Below are positions 9,174-16,783 of a stretch of DNA of 64,000 bases, one piece after another. Position 1 is the first letter of the stretch. Each line of letters begins with the position of its first letter. The stretch comes from Riemerella columbina DSM 16469. GTDB lineage: Bacteria; Bacteroidota; Bacteroidia; Flavobacteriales; Weeksellaceae. The notes beneath the pieces are model-generated. The model did not search any database. It saw only the letters and a list, made by a program, of their open reading frames with translations, and had not been told where the DNA came from. Location: positions 86,619-150,618 of the forward strand of contig NZ_KB894217.1 of assembly GCF_000374405.1 (NCBI RefSeq), written 5' to 3'. Position numbers and translations under genes: made by a program.

Positions 9174-9968
9174 TTATTTTTTATAGTGCTGAATAATTTT
9201 ATGTTTTGGGGTTTGAAGAAACTCTAATATTTCTTCTGTATCATTCATATTATGCAAAACTTTATAGGTATCAAATAATTCTTGCTGATGACTCTCTAAA
9301 TCGTAGATGATTTCATAACTTCCATATTTTTGAACTTTGTCATTTGTACTTTTTTTGAAAGTAAAAACTAATGGATGTGCTTTTGTATCTCTAATTAGTG
9401 AATCGGGTATTGTAATAGGGTTTGGAAATTTTAATTGAGAGAATGGTTTAAAAACTGTTGTTTTAAAATTTGATTGACGATATAACTTCTGACTGATTAA
9501 AGGAGCATAGACCCTTAAAGGCTGATAATAATAAAACGTTCTGCTAAGAAAGGGCGGAATTTTGTCGTTATTTTTAAGATTGAGATAGTCAATCAATTTG
9601 AAATTGGCTAATAATGAGTCTAATACTAAGTGCTGTTCCAACTCCAATGGTTTGTTTCTTAAACTGAATCCATTATTGTCAAAAATGAGATTTTCAAATT
9701 CAAAATCTGTGGTTGGTGTATCATAGACATATATACCATTAACTGATAGTGTTTTAGCCCGATGATTAGTGACTTTTACCTTATGCGGAATGAAAATCAT
9801 CACACTATCTTCATTAGAAGAATAAGGCTTTATTTTTACTGGAATATCAGATTCCAAAGGCTCTAAACTAAGAGTAACTGCAGGTTTTAAGTATTGAACA
9901 CTTATATTTATTAATGCCAACACTGCTATTGCTATGGTTAACCATTGGATATTAAATGTTCGTTTCAT
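9174..9968 (-). CDS. Membrane-anchored protein of unknown function in iron ABC operon
   Basis: I do not recognise this 264-residue protein. It has one N-terminal membrane helix (FNIQWLTIAIAVLALINISV, residues ~5-24) and a mostly polar, beta-rich remainder expected to face the periplasm; it lacks a lipobox. The start ATG overlaps the stop of the FecCD permease gene by four bases, and the stop lies two bases before the ABC ATPase gene, so translation is probably coupled. Its position between permease and ATPase suggests an accessory role in that importer, but nothing in the sequence shows one. Confidence 0.6.
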   Translation of the reverse strand: MKRTFNIQWLTIAIAVLALINISVQYLKPAVTLSLEPLESDIPVKIKPYSSNEDSVMIFIPHKVKVTNHRAKTLSVNGIYVYDTPTTDFEFENLIFDNNGFSLRNKPLELEQHLVLDSLLANFKLIDYLNLKNNDKIPPFLSRTFYYYQPLRVYAPLISQKLYRQSNFKTTVFKPFSQLKFPNPITIPDSLIRDTKAHPLVFTFKKSTNDKVQKYGSYEIIYDLESHQQELFDTYKVLHNMNDTEEILEFLQTPKHKIIQHYKK

Positions 9969-10939
9969 TCATGTTTTCTTTTAATCAGCATTAACAAAAT
10001 AACGGGAATCCCAAATACCGAAGTGATGATATTGATGGGTAAACTGCTTACTTCCGAAATAATGGAAAAGCCTTGCATCAAAGCCATGCCAATCGTTAGA
10101 TTAAGTAACCATTGTTGCCAAAGCAAGGCAGGATTGTAAACCATACGACTAAAATGAGGAACAATAATACCGATAAATAATATAGGCCCTAAAAACGCCG
10201 TAGTACCTGCTGCCAATAGGGAAGACCCTAAAATAATATTGAATTTAAGCCCCTTTAAATTAACCCCAAAACTTTGAGCATAAGAAGTTCCCAAAGCATT
10301 TCCTATCAAAGGTTTGATACTTTTAAAACTAAATCCTAATCCTAAAATTATTAGACCAGATAATAGAATTAATTGATTAAAATTCAGCTGATTATTAGCG
10401 CCAAAACTCCATAAAATGTAATGTTTAAAACTTTGATTGTCTGCATAAACTTGCATAATAGATACCACAGCACCAGCCAATGCCGAAACTAAAAATCCAA
10501 AAATAATGAGAAAGGAAGTGTCTTTAAAAGTTTTTGAAAACAGCAGCAAAATGCCCATCATACTAAGGCTTCCAACTACTGCCACTAGACTCATGAGTCC
10601 GTTTTGTAAGAACTCTGGAATAATGATTTGATTCGAAAAAAAGATAAACAATGCCACACTAAGACTAGCAACAGAGGTAATTCCTAAAACCGAAGGTCCA
10701 GCCAAAGGGTTTTGAAAATATTCTTGGAGTAAAAATCCAGAGGTCGGAATGGCAATCCCTGCAATCAGCATCGCGAATACCCTTTGGATTCTAAGCTCTG
10801 CAATTTGATGATGGGGTGTATTTTGAAAAAAATCAATAGGTTCCAAATGGATATAGCCTATATTTAAATTGACGGTAATTAGAACCATTACCGCCAATGA
10901 AATACTGATAATTAATTGTTTAAAACCTATTTTAAACAT
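9965..10939 (-). CDS. FecCD-family iron-complex ABC permease
   Basis: A 324-residue polytopic membrane protein with about nine hydrophobic helices, the membrane part of a BtuC/FecCD-type importer. Diagnostic segments are LRIQRVFAMLIAGIAIPTSGFLLQEYFQNPLAGPSVLGI near residue 50 and FLGPILFIGIIVPHFSRMV near residue 245. It stands between the thioredoxin-like gene (10943, three bases away) and the unknown gene at 9174, with overlapping ends. Usually two copies or a homodimer form the channel; only one gene is present. Substrate is likely a ferric siderophore or heme, by family only. Confidence 0.9.
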   Translation of the reverse strand: MFKIGFKQLIISISLAVMVLITVNLNIGYIHLEPIDFFQNTPHHQIAELRIQRVFAMLIAGIAIPTSGFLLQEYFQNPLAGPSVLGITSVASLSVALFIFFSNQIIIPEFLQNGLMSLVAVVGSLSMMGILLLFSKTFKDTSFLIIFGFLVSALAGAVVSIMQVYADNQSFKHYILWSFGANNQLNFNQLILLSGLIILGLGFSFKSIKPLIGNALGTSYAQSFGVNLKGLKFNIILGSSLLAAGTTAFLGPILFIGIIVPHFSRMVYNPALLWQQWLLNLTIGMALMQGFSIISEVSSLPINIITSVFGIPVILLMLIKRKHE

Positions 10940-10942
10940 AGA

Positions 10943-11500
10943 TTATTTTAATTCGTTGAGCTTTCCATTGAGGTCTTCTTTGCTCATACTGCCTACCGTT
11001 TCATTAGATTTTTTACCTTTTTGAATTAAAGTAAATGGAATACTTTCACCTTTCCAAGTTTTAAAATGCTCACTAAAGAAAGACTCATCAAAACTTTCCC
11101 CATCAAATAATACGATATTTGAAGATAGTCCATTTTCTTCGCCAAACTCTTTTACTTTAGTATCCCAATCGCTCTTTTGGTCTAGACTTACAAAGGTAAA
11201 CTTAACGGGTTGTCCCTCTAATTCTTTCATTTTTTCCTTAAAATGTGGAATTTCCATCATACAAGGGCCACACCAAGTGGCAAAAAAATTGGTAACATAA
11301 AGCGTATCATTATCTTTTGGAGTAACAAGGTCTGCCAGTTGTGCCTTAGTTACTTCCTTAGGTGTAGTCACTACTGTGGTTGTTTCTGTTACCTGTTCCG
11401 TAGAATCTGCATCGTTTGTTGTGGTGCTAATAGGTGTGTCTTTTTTTTCACAGCTAAGAGCAAATAGGGCAATACTCACCCCTAATACTAATTTTTTCAT
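10943..11500 (-). CDS. TlpA/ResA-like thioredoxin-fold lipoprotein
   Basis: A 185-residue envelope thiol protein. The N-terminus MKKLVLGVSIALFALSCE ends in a lipobox (LSC), then a Thr/Asp-rich linker of about 45 residues, then a thioredoxin fold with the redox motif WCGPC in NFFATWCGPCMMEIPHFKEKM. TlpA-like proteins reduce disulfides or support cytochrome c maturation outside the membrane. It is the first gene of the iron ABC transporter unit (three bases before the permease) and diverges from the reductase gene at 11526 across 25 bases. A specific partner cannot be inferred. Confidence 0.88.
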   Translation of the reverse strand: MKKLVLGVSIALFALSCEKKDTPISTTTNDADSTEQVTETTTVVTTPKEVTKAQLADLVTPKDNDTLYVTNFFATWCGPCMMEIPHFKEKMKELEGQPVKFTFVSLDQKSDWDTKVKEFGEENGLSSNIVLFDGESFDESFFSEHFKTWKGESIPFTLIQKGKKSNETVGSMSKEDLNGKLNELK

Positions 11501-11525
11501 AATTTTTTATTATTTTTGTTCGCTT

Positions 11526-12632
11526 ATGAACGAAGTTAATAAAAGTATTAAGCCTCGTTTTGAAAGGCTAAAAGTAACTAAAAAACAGCAATTATCCAAA
11601 CACACCTTTTTATTGGGGCTAGAGCCGCCGAAAGGGCAGGGGACTGAGTTTTTAGCAGGACAATATTTAAGGCTAAAGCACGAAGACAAAGCCAACGATT
11701 ATAGTTTTGTATCCGCTCCTTATGAAAATAAATGGGAATTGGCACTCAAAATCAATCATGAGGAATCATTTGCGAATCATATTTTTAAACACTATGAAGT
11801 GGGTGATGAAATTTTAGTTTCAGCCCCTATGGGTAGATTTACCTTAGCCGATAAACCGAATGAAAAACGCACCATTTTGGGGTTTGCGGGCGGCATTGGC
11901 ATTACCCCAATTTTATCTCATCTTAAACATATACTACATACCGAACGTCTCACTCGATTCTTTTTATTTTATGCTAACAAAACTAAGGCGCAAATTGTAT
12001 TTAAAGATGAATTGGCTGCGTTGGTTGCACAATATCCAGAGCGTTTAGAAGTTTATGAATTTTATACGCAAGAACCTGATATGCACCCATTTTTTTCGGG
12101 TAGAATTAATGAACGGAAAATAGAGCTCATCATCAATCAATTATTGCATTTAGATGAAGATGACGACGAATCTACCATTTGGGATGCCGTGGACGAAATT
12201 TTAATTTGCGGTCCTGGAATGATGATAAAAGATATTGCCACAGCGTGTTATGAAAATGGGATTAGAAAGAAAAATATCCATTTTGAGTTATTTGAGAGTT
12301 TTAATGAAGACATTTATCCAGAAGAGCAAGTACACGAACGTATAGAAGATATTTTGGTGCAGTGGCAACTCAACGGGGAAACTTCGCCAGTGGTACACCT
12401 TAAAAATAATCAGCAGAAATTATTATCTCAATTATTAGATTTAGGTTATGAGTTACCATATTCTTGTAAATCTGGAATTTGTGGGGCGTGTCGTTGCAAA
12501 CTAGAAGAAGGCAAAGTGGAAATGACCGATAATGAATACCTTACAGATAAAGAATTAGAAGAAGGTGAGGTGCTGATTTGTGTATCTTTGCCTATATCTA
12601 AAACCTTAAAACTCAATTTTGATTTGATTTGA
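11526..12632 (+). CDS. Ferredoxin-NADP-reductase-like protein with C-terminal 2Fe-2S domain
   Basis: A 368-residue electron-transfer flavoprotein of the PaaE/HCP-reductase class. It has an FAD domain (residues ~10-105, QYLRLKHEDKANDYSFVSAP), an NAD(P) domain (FAGGIGITPILSHLKHIL; ILICGPGMMIKD) and a plant-type ferredoxin domain at ~285-368 with cysteines in LPYSCKSGICGACRCK and a fourth in VLICVSLP. I chose the ATG at 11526 (MNEVNKS): the longer frame to 11376 runs antisense through the thioredoxin gene and has no flavoprotein features. The electron acceptor is unknown; no phenylacetate oxygenase genes are near. Confidence 0.88.
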   Translation: MNEVNKSIKPRFERLKVTKKQQLSKHTFLLGLEPPKGQGTEFLAGQYLRLKHEDKANDYSFVSAPYENKWELALKINHEESFANHIFKHYEVGDEILVSAPMGRFTLADKPNEKRTILGFAGGIGITPILSHLKHILHTERLTRFFLFYANKTKAQIVFKDELAALVAQYPERLEVYEFYTQEPDMHPFFSGRINERKIELIINQLLHLDEDDDESTIWDAVDEILICGPGMMIKDIATACYENGIRKKNIHFELFESFNEDIYPEEQVHERIEDILVQWQLNGETSPVVHLKNNQQKLLSQLLDLGYELPYSCKSGICGACRCKLEEGKVEMTDNEYLTDKELEEGEVLICVSLPISKTLKLNFDLI

Positions 12633-13246
12633 AATTTGTAATTAACATATTGAAAACCATAATTATAACTGCTGAATTATTACTTTTAGTGATGCTTTCG
12701 GCAAATAGTTGGGTTTATGCACTAAATCATGGGCGAACTTATACCAAGGTAAGTAAAATTCCTTACAGAAATGCGGCTTTGGTATTGGGAACTTCGCCGA
12801 AAATGCGCTCTGGTATTGCCAATCCTTATTTCACGAAGCGTATGGAAGCGGTATCGGCATTATATCATTATGGTAAAATTGAAACAATAATTGTGAGTGG
12901 CGAAAAAAGTCCATACTACGACGAACCCAAAGCGATGAAAAATTATTTAGTGAATACTGAACATATTCCAGAAGATATAATTATAGAAGACCCCAAAGGT
13001 TATAGCACCAAAGAAAGTATTGAGCGTTGTAAGAATGTGTATCATCAAACAAATATCATCATTATTTCGCAAGGGTTTCATAATTTACGGGCTTTATTTT
13101 TTGCTCGAAATATGCATATGAATGCCTTAGCCTTTGAAGCCCAAGATGTCACGAAGCCAGAAAGTTATTATAGAAATCATACCCGAGAATTTTTAGCCAG
13201 AGTACAAGCAGTAGTATATTATGTATTGGGTATAGAAAAAAGATAA
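12629..13246 (+). CDS. SanA/YdcF-like (DUF218) membrane-anchored protein
   Basis: A 205-residue protein with an N-terminal membrane helix (residues ~5-27) followed by a DUF218 domain: AALVLGTSPKMRSGIANPYFTKRMEAVSALYHYGKIETIIVSGE, then STKESIERCKN and IIIISQGFHNLRALFFAR. The family includes SanA and ElyC, linked to envelope barrier function; no precise reaction is established. The frame opens with TTG at 12629, overlapping the TGA of the reductase gene by four bases; this start is needed to include the membrane helix. A later ATG (~12692) would remove most of it. The 20-bp left repeat of the integrated element begins 30 bases downstream. Confidence 0.82.
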   Translation: MKFVINILKTIIITAELLLLVMLSANSWVYALNHGRTYTKVSKIPYRNAALVLGTSPKMRSGIANPYFTKRMEAVSALYHYGKIETIIVSGEKSPYYDEPKAMKNYLVNTEHIPEDIIIEDPKGYSTKESIERCKNVYHQTNIIIISQGFHNLRALFFARNMHMNALAFEAQDVTKPESYYRNHTREFLARVQAVVYYVLGIEKR

Positions 13247-13276
13247 ACACATTTATGTAAATCATAATCAATTTAA

Positions 13277-13296
13277 CATAATATAAATTATAGGAT
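13277..13296 (+). repeat. Left attachment repeat (attL core)
   Basis: CATAATATAAATTATAGGAT, identical over 20 bases to 22820-22839; the match ends sharply at both sides. It contains ATAAT...ATTAT arms around a short AT spacer, the kind of symmetry tyrosine recombinases bind. It begins immediately after a TAA (13274-13276) in the frame of the following ORF. Confidence 0.8.
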
Positions 13297-13927
13297 AAAA
13301 AAATATACAAAATATTATAAATCAATATTTTATAAATTATTTGCGTGTTCATTTTTTATCATTTTTAGTATAAAATATTATCATTGTCAATCTTTAGAAA
13401 CTTTACAACAAGATTACAAACAATCTCGTATTGCTACCAATTCCCAGTTAATAAAACTCACATCCGAAAAAAAATCATGGAAATGGTTATCATTATTACC
13501 CACAGTATCAGTTTCTAGCACTTGGGATCCTTTCACACAGGTATATAGACCGACGGTCAATTTTGGAATATCCTTATCCAATTTATCCAATTATATACAA
13601 ACATCAAATCGCAATCGTATTGAGCGCGAAAAACTAGCTATTTCATTACAGGAGCAGCTATCATCACAATTAATCGCTATAGATGCAGAAATTTTAGACT
13701 TAAAAAGAGACTCTATTGCACTTACCTATGAACATAAAAACATCATGCTTTTAGAAGAACTATACACTATAAAATCAAAACAGTATGAGCAAAACCAAAT
13801 CAATTTAGAAGAAAAAATAAGACACCAGATGAATCTTAATAATAGTAAGCATTCATTTGAAATTCGAAAATTAAACTACGAAAACAAGCAGAAAAAATTA
13901 ATCAATAAACTAAAAAAACGCCTATGA
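13277..13927 (+). CDS. Secreted TolC-like coiled-coil protein whose start codon lies at the other end of the element
   Basis: The frame is open from 13277 to TGA 13925-13927 but holds no ATG, GTG or TTG until ATG 13745. The coding character starts far earlier: IKKYTKYYKSIFYKLFACSF is a signal-peptide-like N-terminus, then SLLPTVSVSSTW, RPTVNFGISLSNLSN, and two long coiled-coil helices rich in Lys/Glu/Asn, resembling one half of a TolC-type outer-membrane channel protein. In the circular form the ATG at 22811-22813 reads ATA CAT and through the repeat into this frame, giving MIHHNINYRIKKYTK... and 219 residues. An ATA at 13295 is the only alternative start-like codon. Its stop overlaps the next tiny ORF. 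TolC relation is a structural impression only. Confidence 0.6.
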   Translation, partial: HNINYRIKKYTKYYKSIFYKLFACSFFIIFSIKYYHCQSLETLQQDYKQSRIATNSQLIKLTSEKKSWKWLSLLPTVSVSSTWDPFTQVYRPTVNFGISLSNLSNYIQTSNRNRIEREKLAISLQEQLSSQLIAIDAEILDLKRDSIALTYEHKNIMLLEELYTIKSKQYEQNQINLEEKIRHQMNLNNSKHSFEIRKLNYENKQKKLINKLKKRL

Positions 13928-13995
13928 TGTGGTTAGGCATCGTAAGCGTTTTGAAAAAATTCTATTCTTTATTATGGACAAAAATACAATTTTAA
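13924..13995 (+). CDS. Possible 23-residue hydrophobic peptide
   Basis: ATG at 13924 overlaps the TGA of the preceding frame (ATGA) and reads MMWLGIVSVLKKFYSLLWTK plus three residues to TAA 13993-13995. It is hydrophobic with three Lys, and overlaps the primase start region in another frame. It could be a leader peptide that couples translation of the two large genes, or chance. Only the junction geometry supports it. Confidence 0.3.
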   Translation: MMWLGIVSVLKKFYSLLWTKIQF

Positions 13996-16067
13996 AGCAA
14001 ACAACACAAGTAGAAATTTACAATTATTACTACGGTCATGGCTTCATACCATATACCAAAATATCTTCACCATTTACAGAGGATAAGAACCCCAGTTTCA
14101 AAGTCTTTAAAAATGGTTCTTTCAAATGTTTTAGTACAGGGAAGCAAGGGGATGTTTGGCAATTTGTAGCAGACATTAAAGGCTTAGATTGTAAAACACA
14201 ATTTGCAGAAATATTAAATATAATCTCTAGTGATATGGGAGTTATCAAGGAACAGAAACAAAAAAATATAAATTTTCAGTCTATTAATAATAGTACTGAT
14301 AATAAACACTTTATATATTTTGAAAAACCCTATACTTCCCATAGTTTAGAATTTTGGACACAAGGAAATTGGAATGTTACAAAAGATATTCTAGAAAAAT
14401 ACAATGTCAAAAACCTTGATAAATACGAGTATTATAACTCTAAAAAAAATGCTATACAAAAAATAAAACTTTATTCTGGTATTGTGGGGTTTATTTATAA
14501 AGTCAATGACAATGCCGAAATTTATATCCCTGCACAAGGCAAAAACAAAAAATTCTTTTATAATAACCTTACATTTTCCGATATTTTTGGATACGAACAA
14601 TTAAAAAATAAAGAAGACTATATCATCATTACAGCAGGCAAAAAAGACTGTCTAATACTCAATGCCAATGGCTTTCCCGCCGTATCATTTAGGTCAGAAA
14701 GTGGCTTTATAAAAGAAGAAGAAATACTCAAGCTCAAGCAGAAAACAGACAATATTTACATTTGCTACGACAATGATAAAACAGGCATGGAAACCGCTTT
14801 AAAACTATGCCAGGCCTACTCTATCAAACAAATTATTTTACCCGAAAAATACAACGATATAGCCGACTATTTCCTAGTATACGATAAATCACACTATCAG
14901 AAATTAATACAAGAAATAAGAGAACTAGAAGAAGCCGAAACAAAAAAAGACACTCAAAACACTATATTTCATATCACAGAAGAATATTTATCTACTTACT
15001 ACAAATTCAGATACAATACCATTGCATTAGACATAGAATACTGCAAAAAAACAACCCATGATTGGAAATCACTCAATGAAAATTCCTTGTATTTAGAACT
15101 TCAGAAAAAAGGAATTAAAATCAGTATAAACAACCTCATTGCCATTCTAAAAAGTGAGTTTGTACCCCATTATAACCCTATACAGGAATACTTTGAGAAC
15201 TTACCAAAATGGGACGGTAGAACAGATTATATCAGTAACCTTGCCAATTATGTATACCCTTTGGATAGAGAAAAATTCAATCATCATTTCAAAAAATGGG
15301 CAGTTAGAACAGTTAAATGTGCGCTATTAGAAAGATACTTTAACAAACAAGCCTTCGTTTTAGTACACAAGGCTCAGAACTCAGGTAAAAGTTCTTTTTG
15401 CCGTTTCTTATGCCCACCAGAATTATCCCAATATCTAGCCGAAGATATTAGTAATGATAAAGATGCAAGGATACTATTATGCAAAAATTTCCTTATCAAT
15501 TTAGACGAACTTTCAAGCCTAGCCAAAAAAGAAATCAATACCCTAAAATCCTACTTCTCAAAAGACCAAATCAACGAACGCCTACCCTACGATAGAAAAA
15601 ATAGCATACTACCACGCATTTGCAGTTTTATAGGATCTACCAATAGAGATACATTTTTAGATGATGAAACAGGCTCCGTGCGTTGGTTATGCTTTCAAAT
15701 TACAGGCATCAATTGGAACTACCGTCAAGAGTGCAATATAGATTTATTTTGGTCTCAAGCCTATGCCCTTGCACTAGATGATAGTTTCAATAGCGAAATG
15801 ACATTTGATGAAATCCAAGACAACGAAGATAGAAACAAAAAATACCAAATCCTAAGCACTGAGCAAGAACTCATCGCCAGCAATTACAAACCAGCTCAGG
15901 AAAACGAAGGCGTATTTGTAACCAGTACAGATGTTTTGATAAGGCTATCAGAATTAGGCGTTAGGCTCTCTAGCGTACAGATTGGAAAAGCATTTAATGC
16001 CTTAGGCTTTGAAAGAAAAAAACATAAAACCAAACAAACCTACGGATACTGGGTAAAAGTATTATAA
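13974..16067 (+). CDS. Primase-helicase: CHC2-like, TOPRIM and VapE-type ATPase domains
   Basis: A 697-residue replication protein. Residues ~10-85 resemble the zinc-finger region of DnaG primases (PFTEDKNPSFKVF, FKCFSTGKQGDVWQFVADI), though only one Cys of the finger is evident. Residues ~215-300 form a TOPRIM fold (YIIITAGKKDCLILNANGFPAVSFRSES; DxD in ICYDNDKTG). Residues ~400-600 are a virulence-associated-E type helicase: YFENLPKWDGR, Walker A HKAQNSGKSSF, Walker B FLINLDEL, and FIGSTNRDTFLDDETGSVRWL. The chosen ATG 13974 starts just before the first domain; GTG 13929 would add 15 residues. Such proteins start replication of plasmids and phage satellites; iteron-like repeats follow within 250 bases. 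Probably co-transcribed with the preceding frame. Confidence 0.85.
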   Translation: MDKNTILKQTTQVEIYNYYYGHGFIPYTKISSPFTEDKNPSFKVFKNGSFKCFSTGKQGDVWQFVADIKGLDCKTQFAEILNIISSDMGVIKEQKQKNINFQSINNSTDNKHFIYFEKPYTSHSLEFWTQGNWNVTKDILEKYNVKNLDKYEYYNSKKNAIQKIKLYSGIVGFIYKVNDNAEIYIPAQGKNKKFFYNNLTFSDIFGYEQLKNKEDYIIITAGKKDCLILNANGFPAVSFRSESGFIKEEEILKLKQKTDNIYICYDNDKTGMETALKLCQAYSIKQIILPEKYNDIADYFLVYDKSHYQKLIQEIRELEEAETKKDTQNTIFHITEEYLSTYYKFRYNTIALDIEYCKKTTHDWKSLNENSLYLELQKKGIKISINNLIAILKSEFVPHYNPIQEYFENLPKWDGRTDYISNLANYVYPLDREKFNHHFKKWAVRTVKCALLERYFNKQAFVLVHKAQNSGKSSFCRFLCPPELSQYLAEDISNDKDARILLCKNFLINLDELSSLAKKEINTLKSYFSKDQINERLPYDRKNSILPRICSFIGSTNRDTFLDDETGSVRWLCFQITGINWNYRQECNIDLFWSQAYALALDDSFNSEMTFDEIQDNEDRNKKYQILSTEQELIASNYKPAQENEGVFVTSTDVLIRLSELGVRLSSVQIGKAFNALGFERKKHKTKQTYGYWVKVL

Positions 16068-16085
16068 TATGAAAATATTTCAAAT

Positions 16086-16301
16086 ATGAAACAAGTAGAA
16101 ATTAAAAACGAACTAGAATATATAGATGGTGTCAGAGAAGCACTAGGCTATATATTAGAAGTCATAGATAAGGATACAGATTATCTCTATCACGAAAAAG
16201 AAATCATTAAAAAATTCATACGCTCCGAAATTTGGAAAAACATTTCAGAAAAAGATTTTGATAATTTTTTAAATCAATTACAGCAACAAAAAAATAAATA
16301 A
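16086..16301 (+). CDS. Small acidic helical protein of unknown function
   Basis: 71 residues, strongly charged and helical (MKQVEIKNELEYIDGVREAL ... QQQKNK). It lies 18 bases after the primase-helicase gene and directly before the iteron-like repeats, so it may be a replication accessory or copy-control protein. No family is recognised. Confidence 0.55.
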   Translation: MKQVEIKNELEYIDGVREALGYILEVIDKDTDYLYHEKEIIKKFIRSEIWKNISEKDFDNFLNQLQQQKNK

Positions 16302-16303
16302 CC

Positions 16304-16492
16304 TTACCTAAGTTACCTAATCAGTATAATAAAATGATAATCAGGACAATAATTTTAGGTAAGATAATAAAATAAAGTTACCTAGAAGTTACCTAAGTTA
16401 CCTAATACATGTAGGTAGGTTGGGTAAGTTCAGGTAAGTATAGGTAAGTAGTCTTAGCCCCTATAAATAAAGGCTTTGGTAAGATAGGTAAG
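16304..16492. repeat. Iteron-like array of TTACCTAA / AGGTAAG motifs; candidate origin
   Basis: TTACCT(A)(A) occurs at 16304, 16313, 16378, 16389 and 16398; the complementary AGGTAA at about 16357, 16432, 16442 and 16486, with related GGGTAAG and TGGTAAG at 16422 and 16478. Forward copies dominate the left half and reverse copies the right half. The array fills the gap between the replication genes and the next lipoprotein gene. Iterons next to a primase gene are typical of replication origins; operator function for the genes on either side is the alternative. Confidence 0.6.
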
Positions 16493-16525
16493 ATTTTTTA
16501 GCAAAAACAGTTTAAAAAAAATAAT

Positions 16526-16783
16526 ATGAAAACCAACATCACACTCTTAGCATTAGCAGTATCAGCACTCACTGCCTGTAGTTACAAAAACTATCAACTT
16601 ACCCAAGACGATAGAAAACTACTAAAAAAATACCCCGAAATTATCCTTTTACACTCGGGTAAACAACATATTCTACTAGCCCGTAGATTAGAAATTATAG
16701 ACAGTATCCAGAACGCACATCAGCAGGACTTAGCACAAGAATTTAAAGAAGAGCAATACCATAACAATAGCGAAGACTTTTAA
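16526..16783 (+). CDS. Small putative lipoprotein
   Basis: 85 residues beginning MKTNITLLALAVSALTACSY, a lipoprotein signal with lipobox LTAC at residues 15-18. The mature part is short and charged (LTQDDRKLLKKYPEIILLHSGKQH, then an acidic tail). Its stop TAA shares one base with the ATG of the recombinase-ATPase gene (TAATG), so the two are probably translated together. Function unknown; pairing with a membrane-anchored recombinase is notable. Confidence 0.65.
   Translation: MKTNITLLALAVSALTACSYKNYQLTQDDRKLLKKYPEIILLHSGKQHILLARRLEIIDSIQNAHQQDLAQEFKEEQYHNNSEDF

Noticed and set aside
11376-11525. Extended N-terminus of the reductase
   Set aside because: The extra 50 codons lie antisense to the thioredoxin-like gene and show no family features.
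13295-13297. ATA as start codon of the first element ORF
   Set aside because: ATA AAA AAA looks like a mutated ATG AAA AAA, but ATA initiation is very rare and the outward ATG at 22811 in exact phase across the repeat explains the missing start better. Kept only as an alternative.
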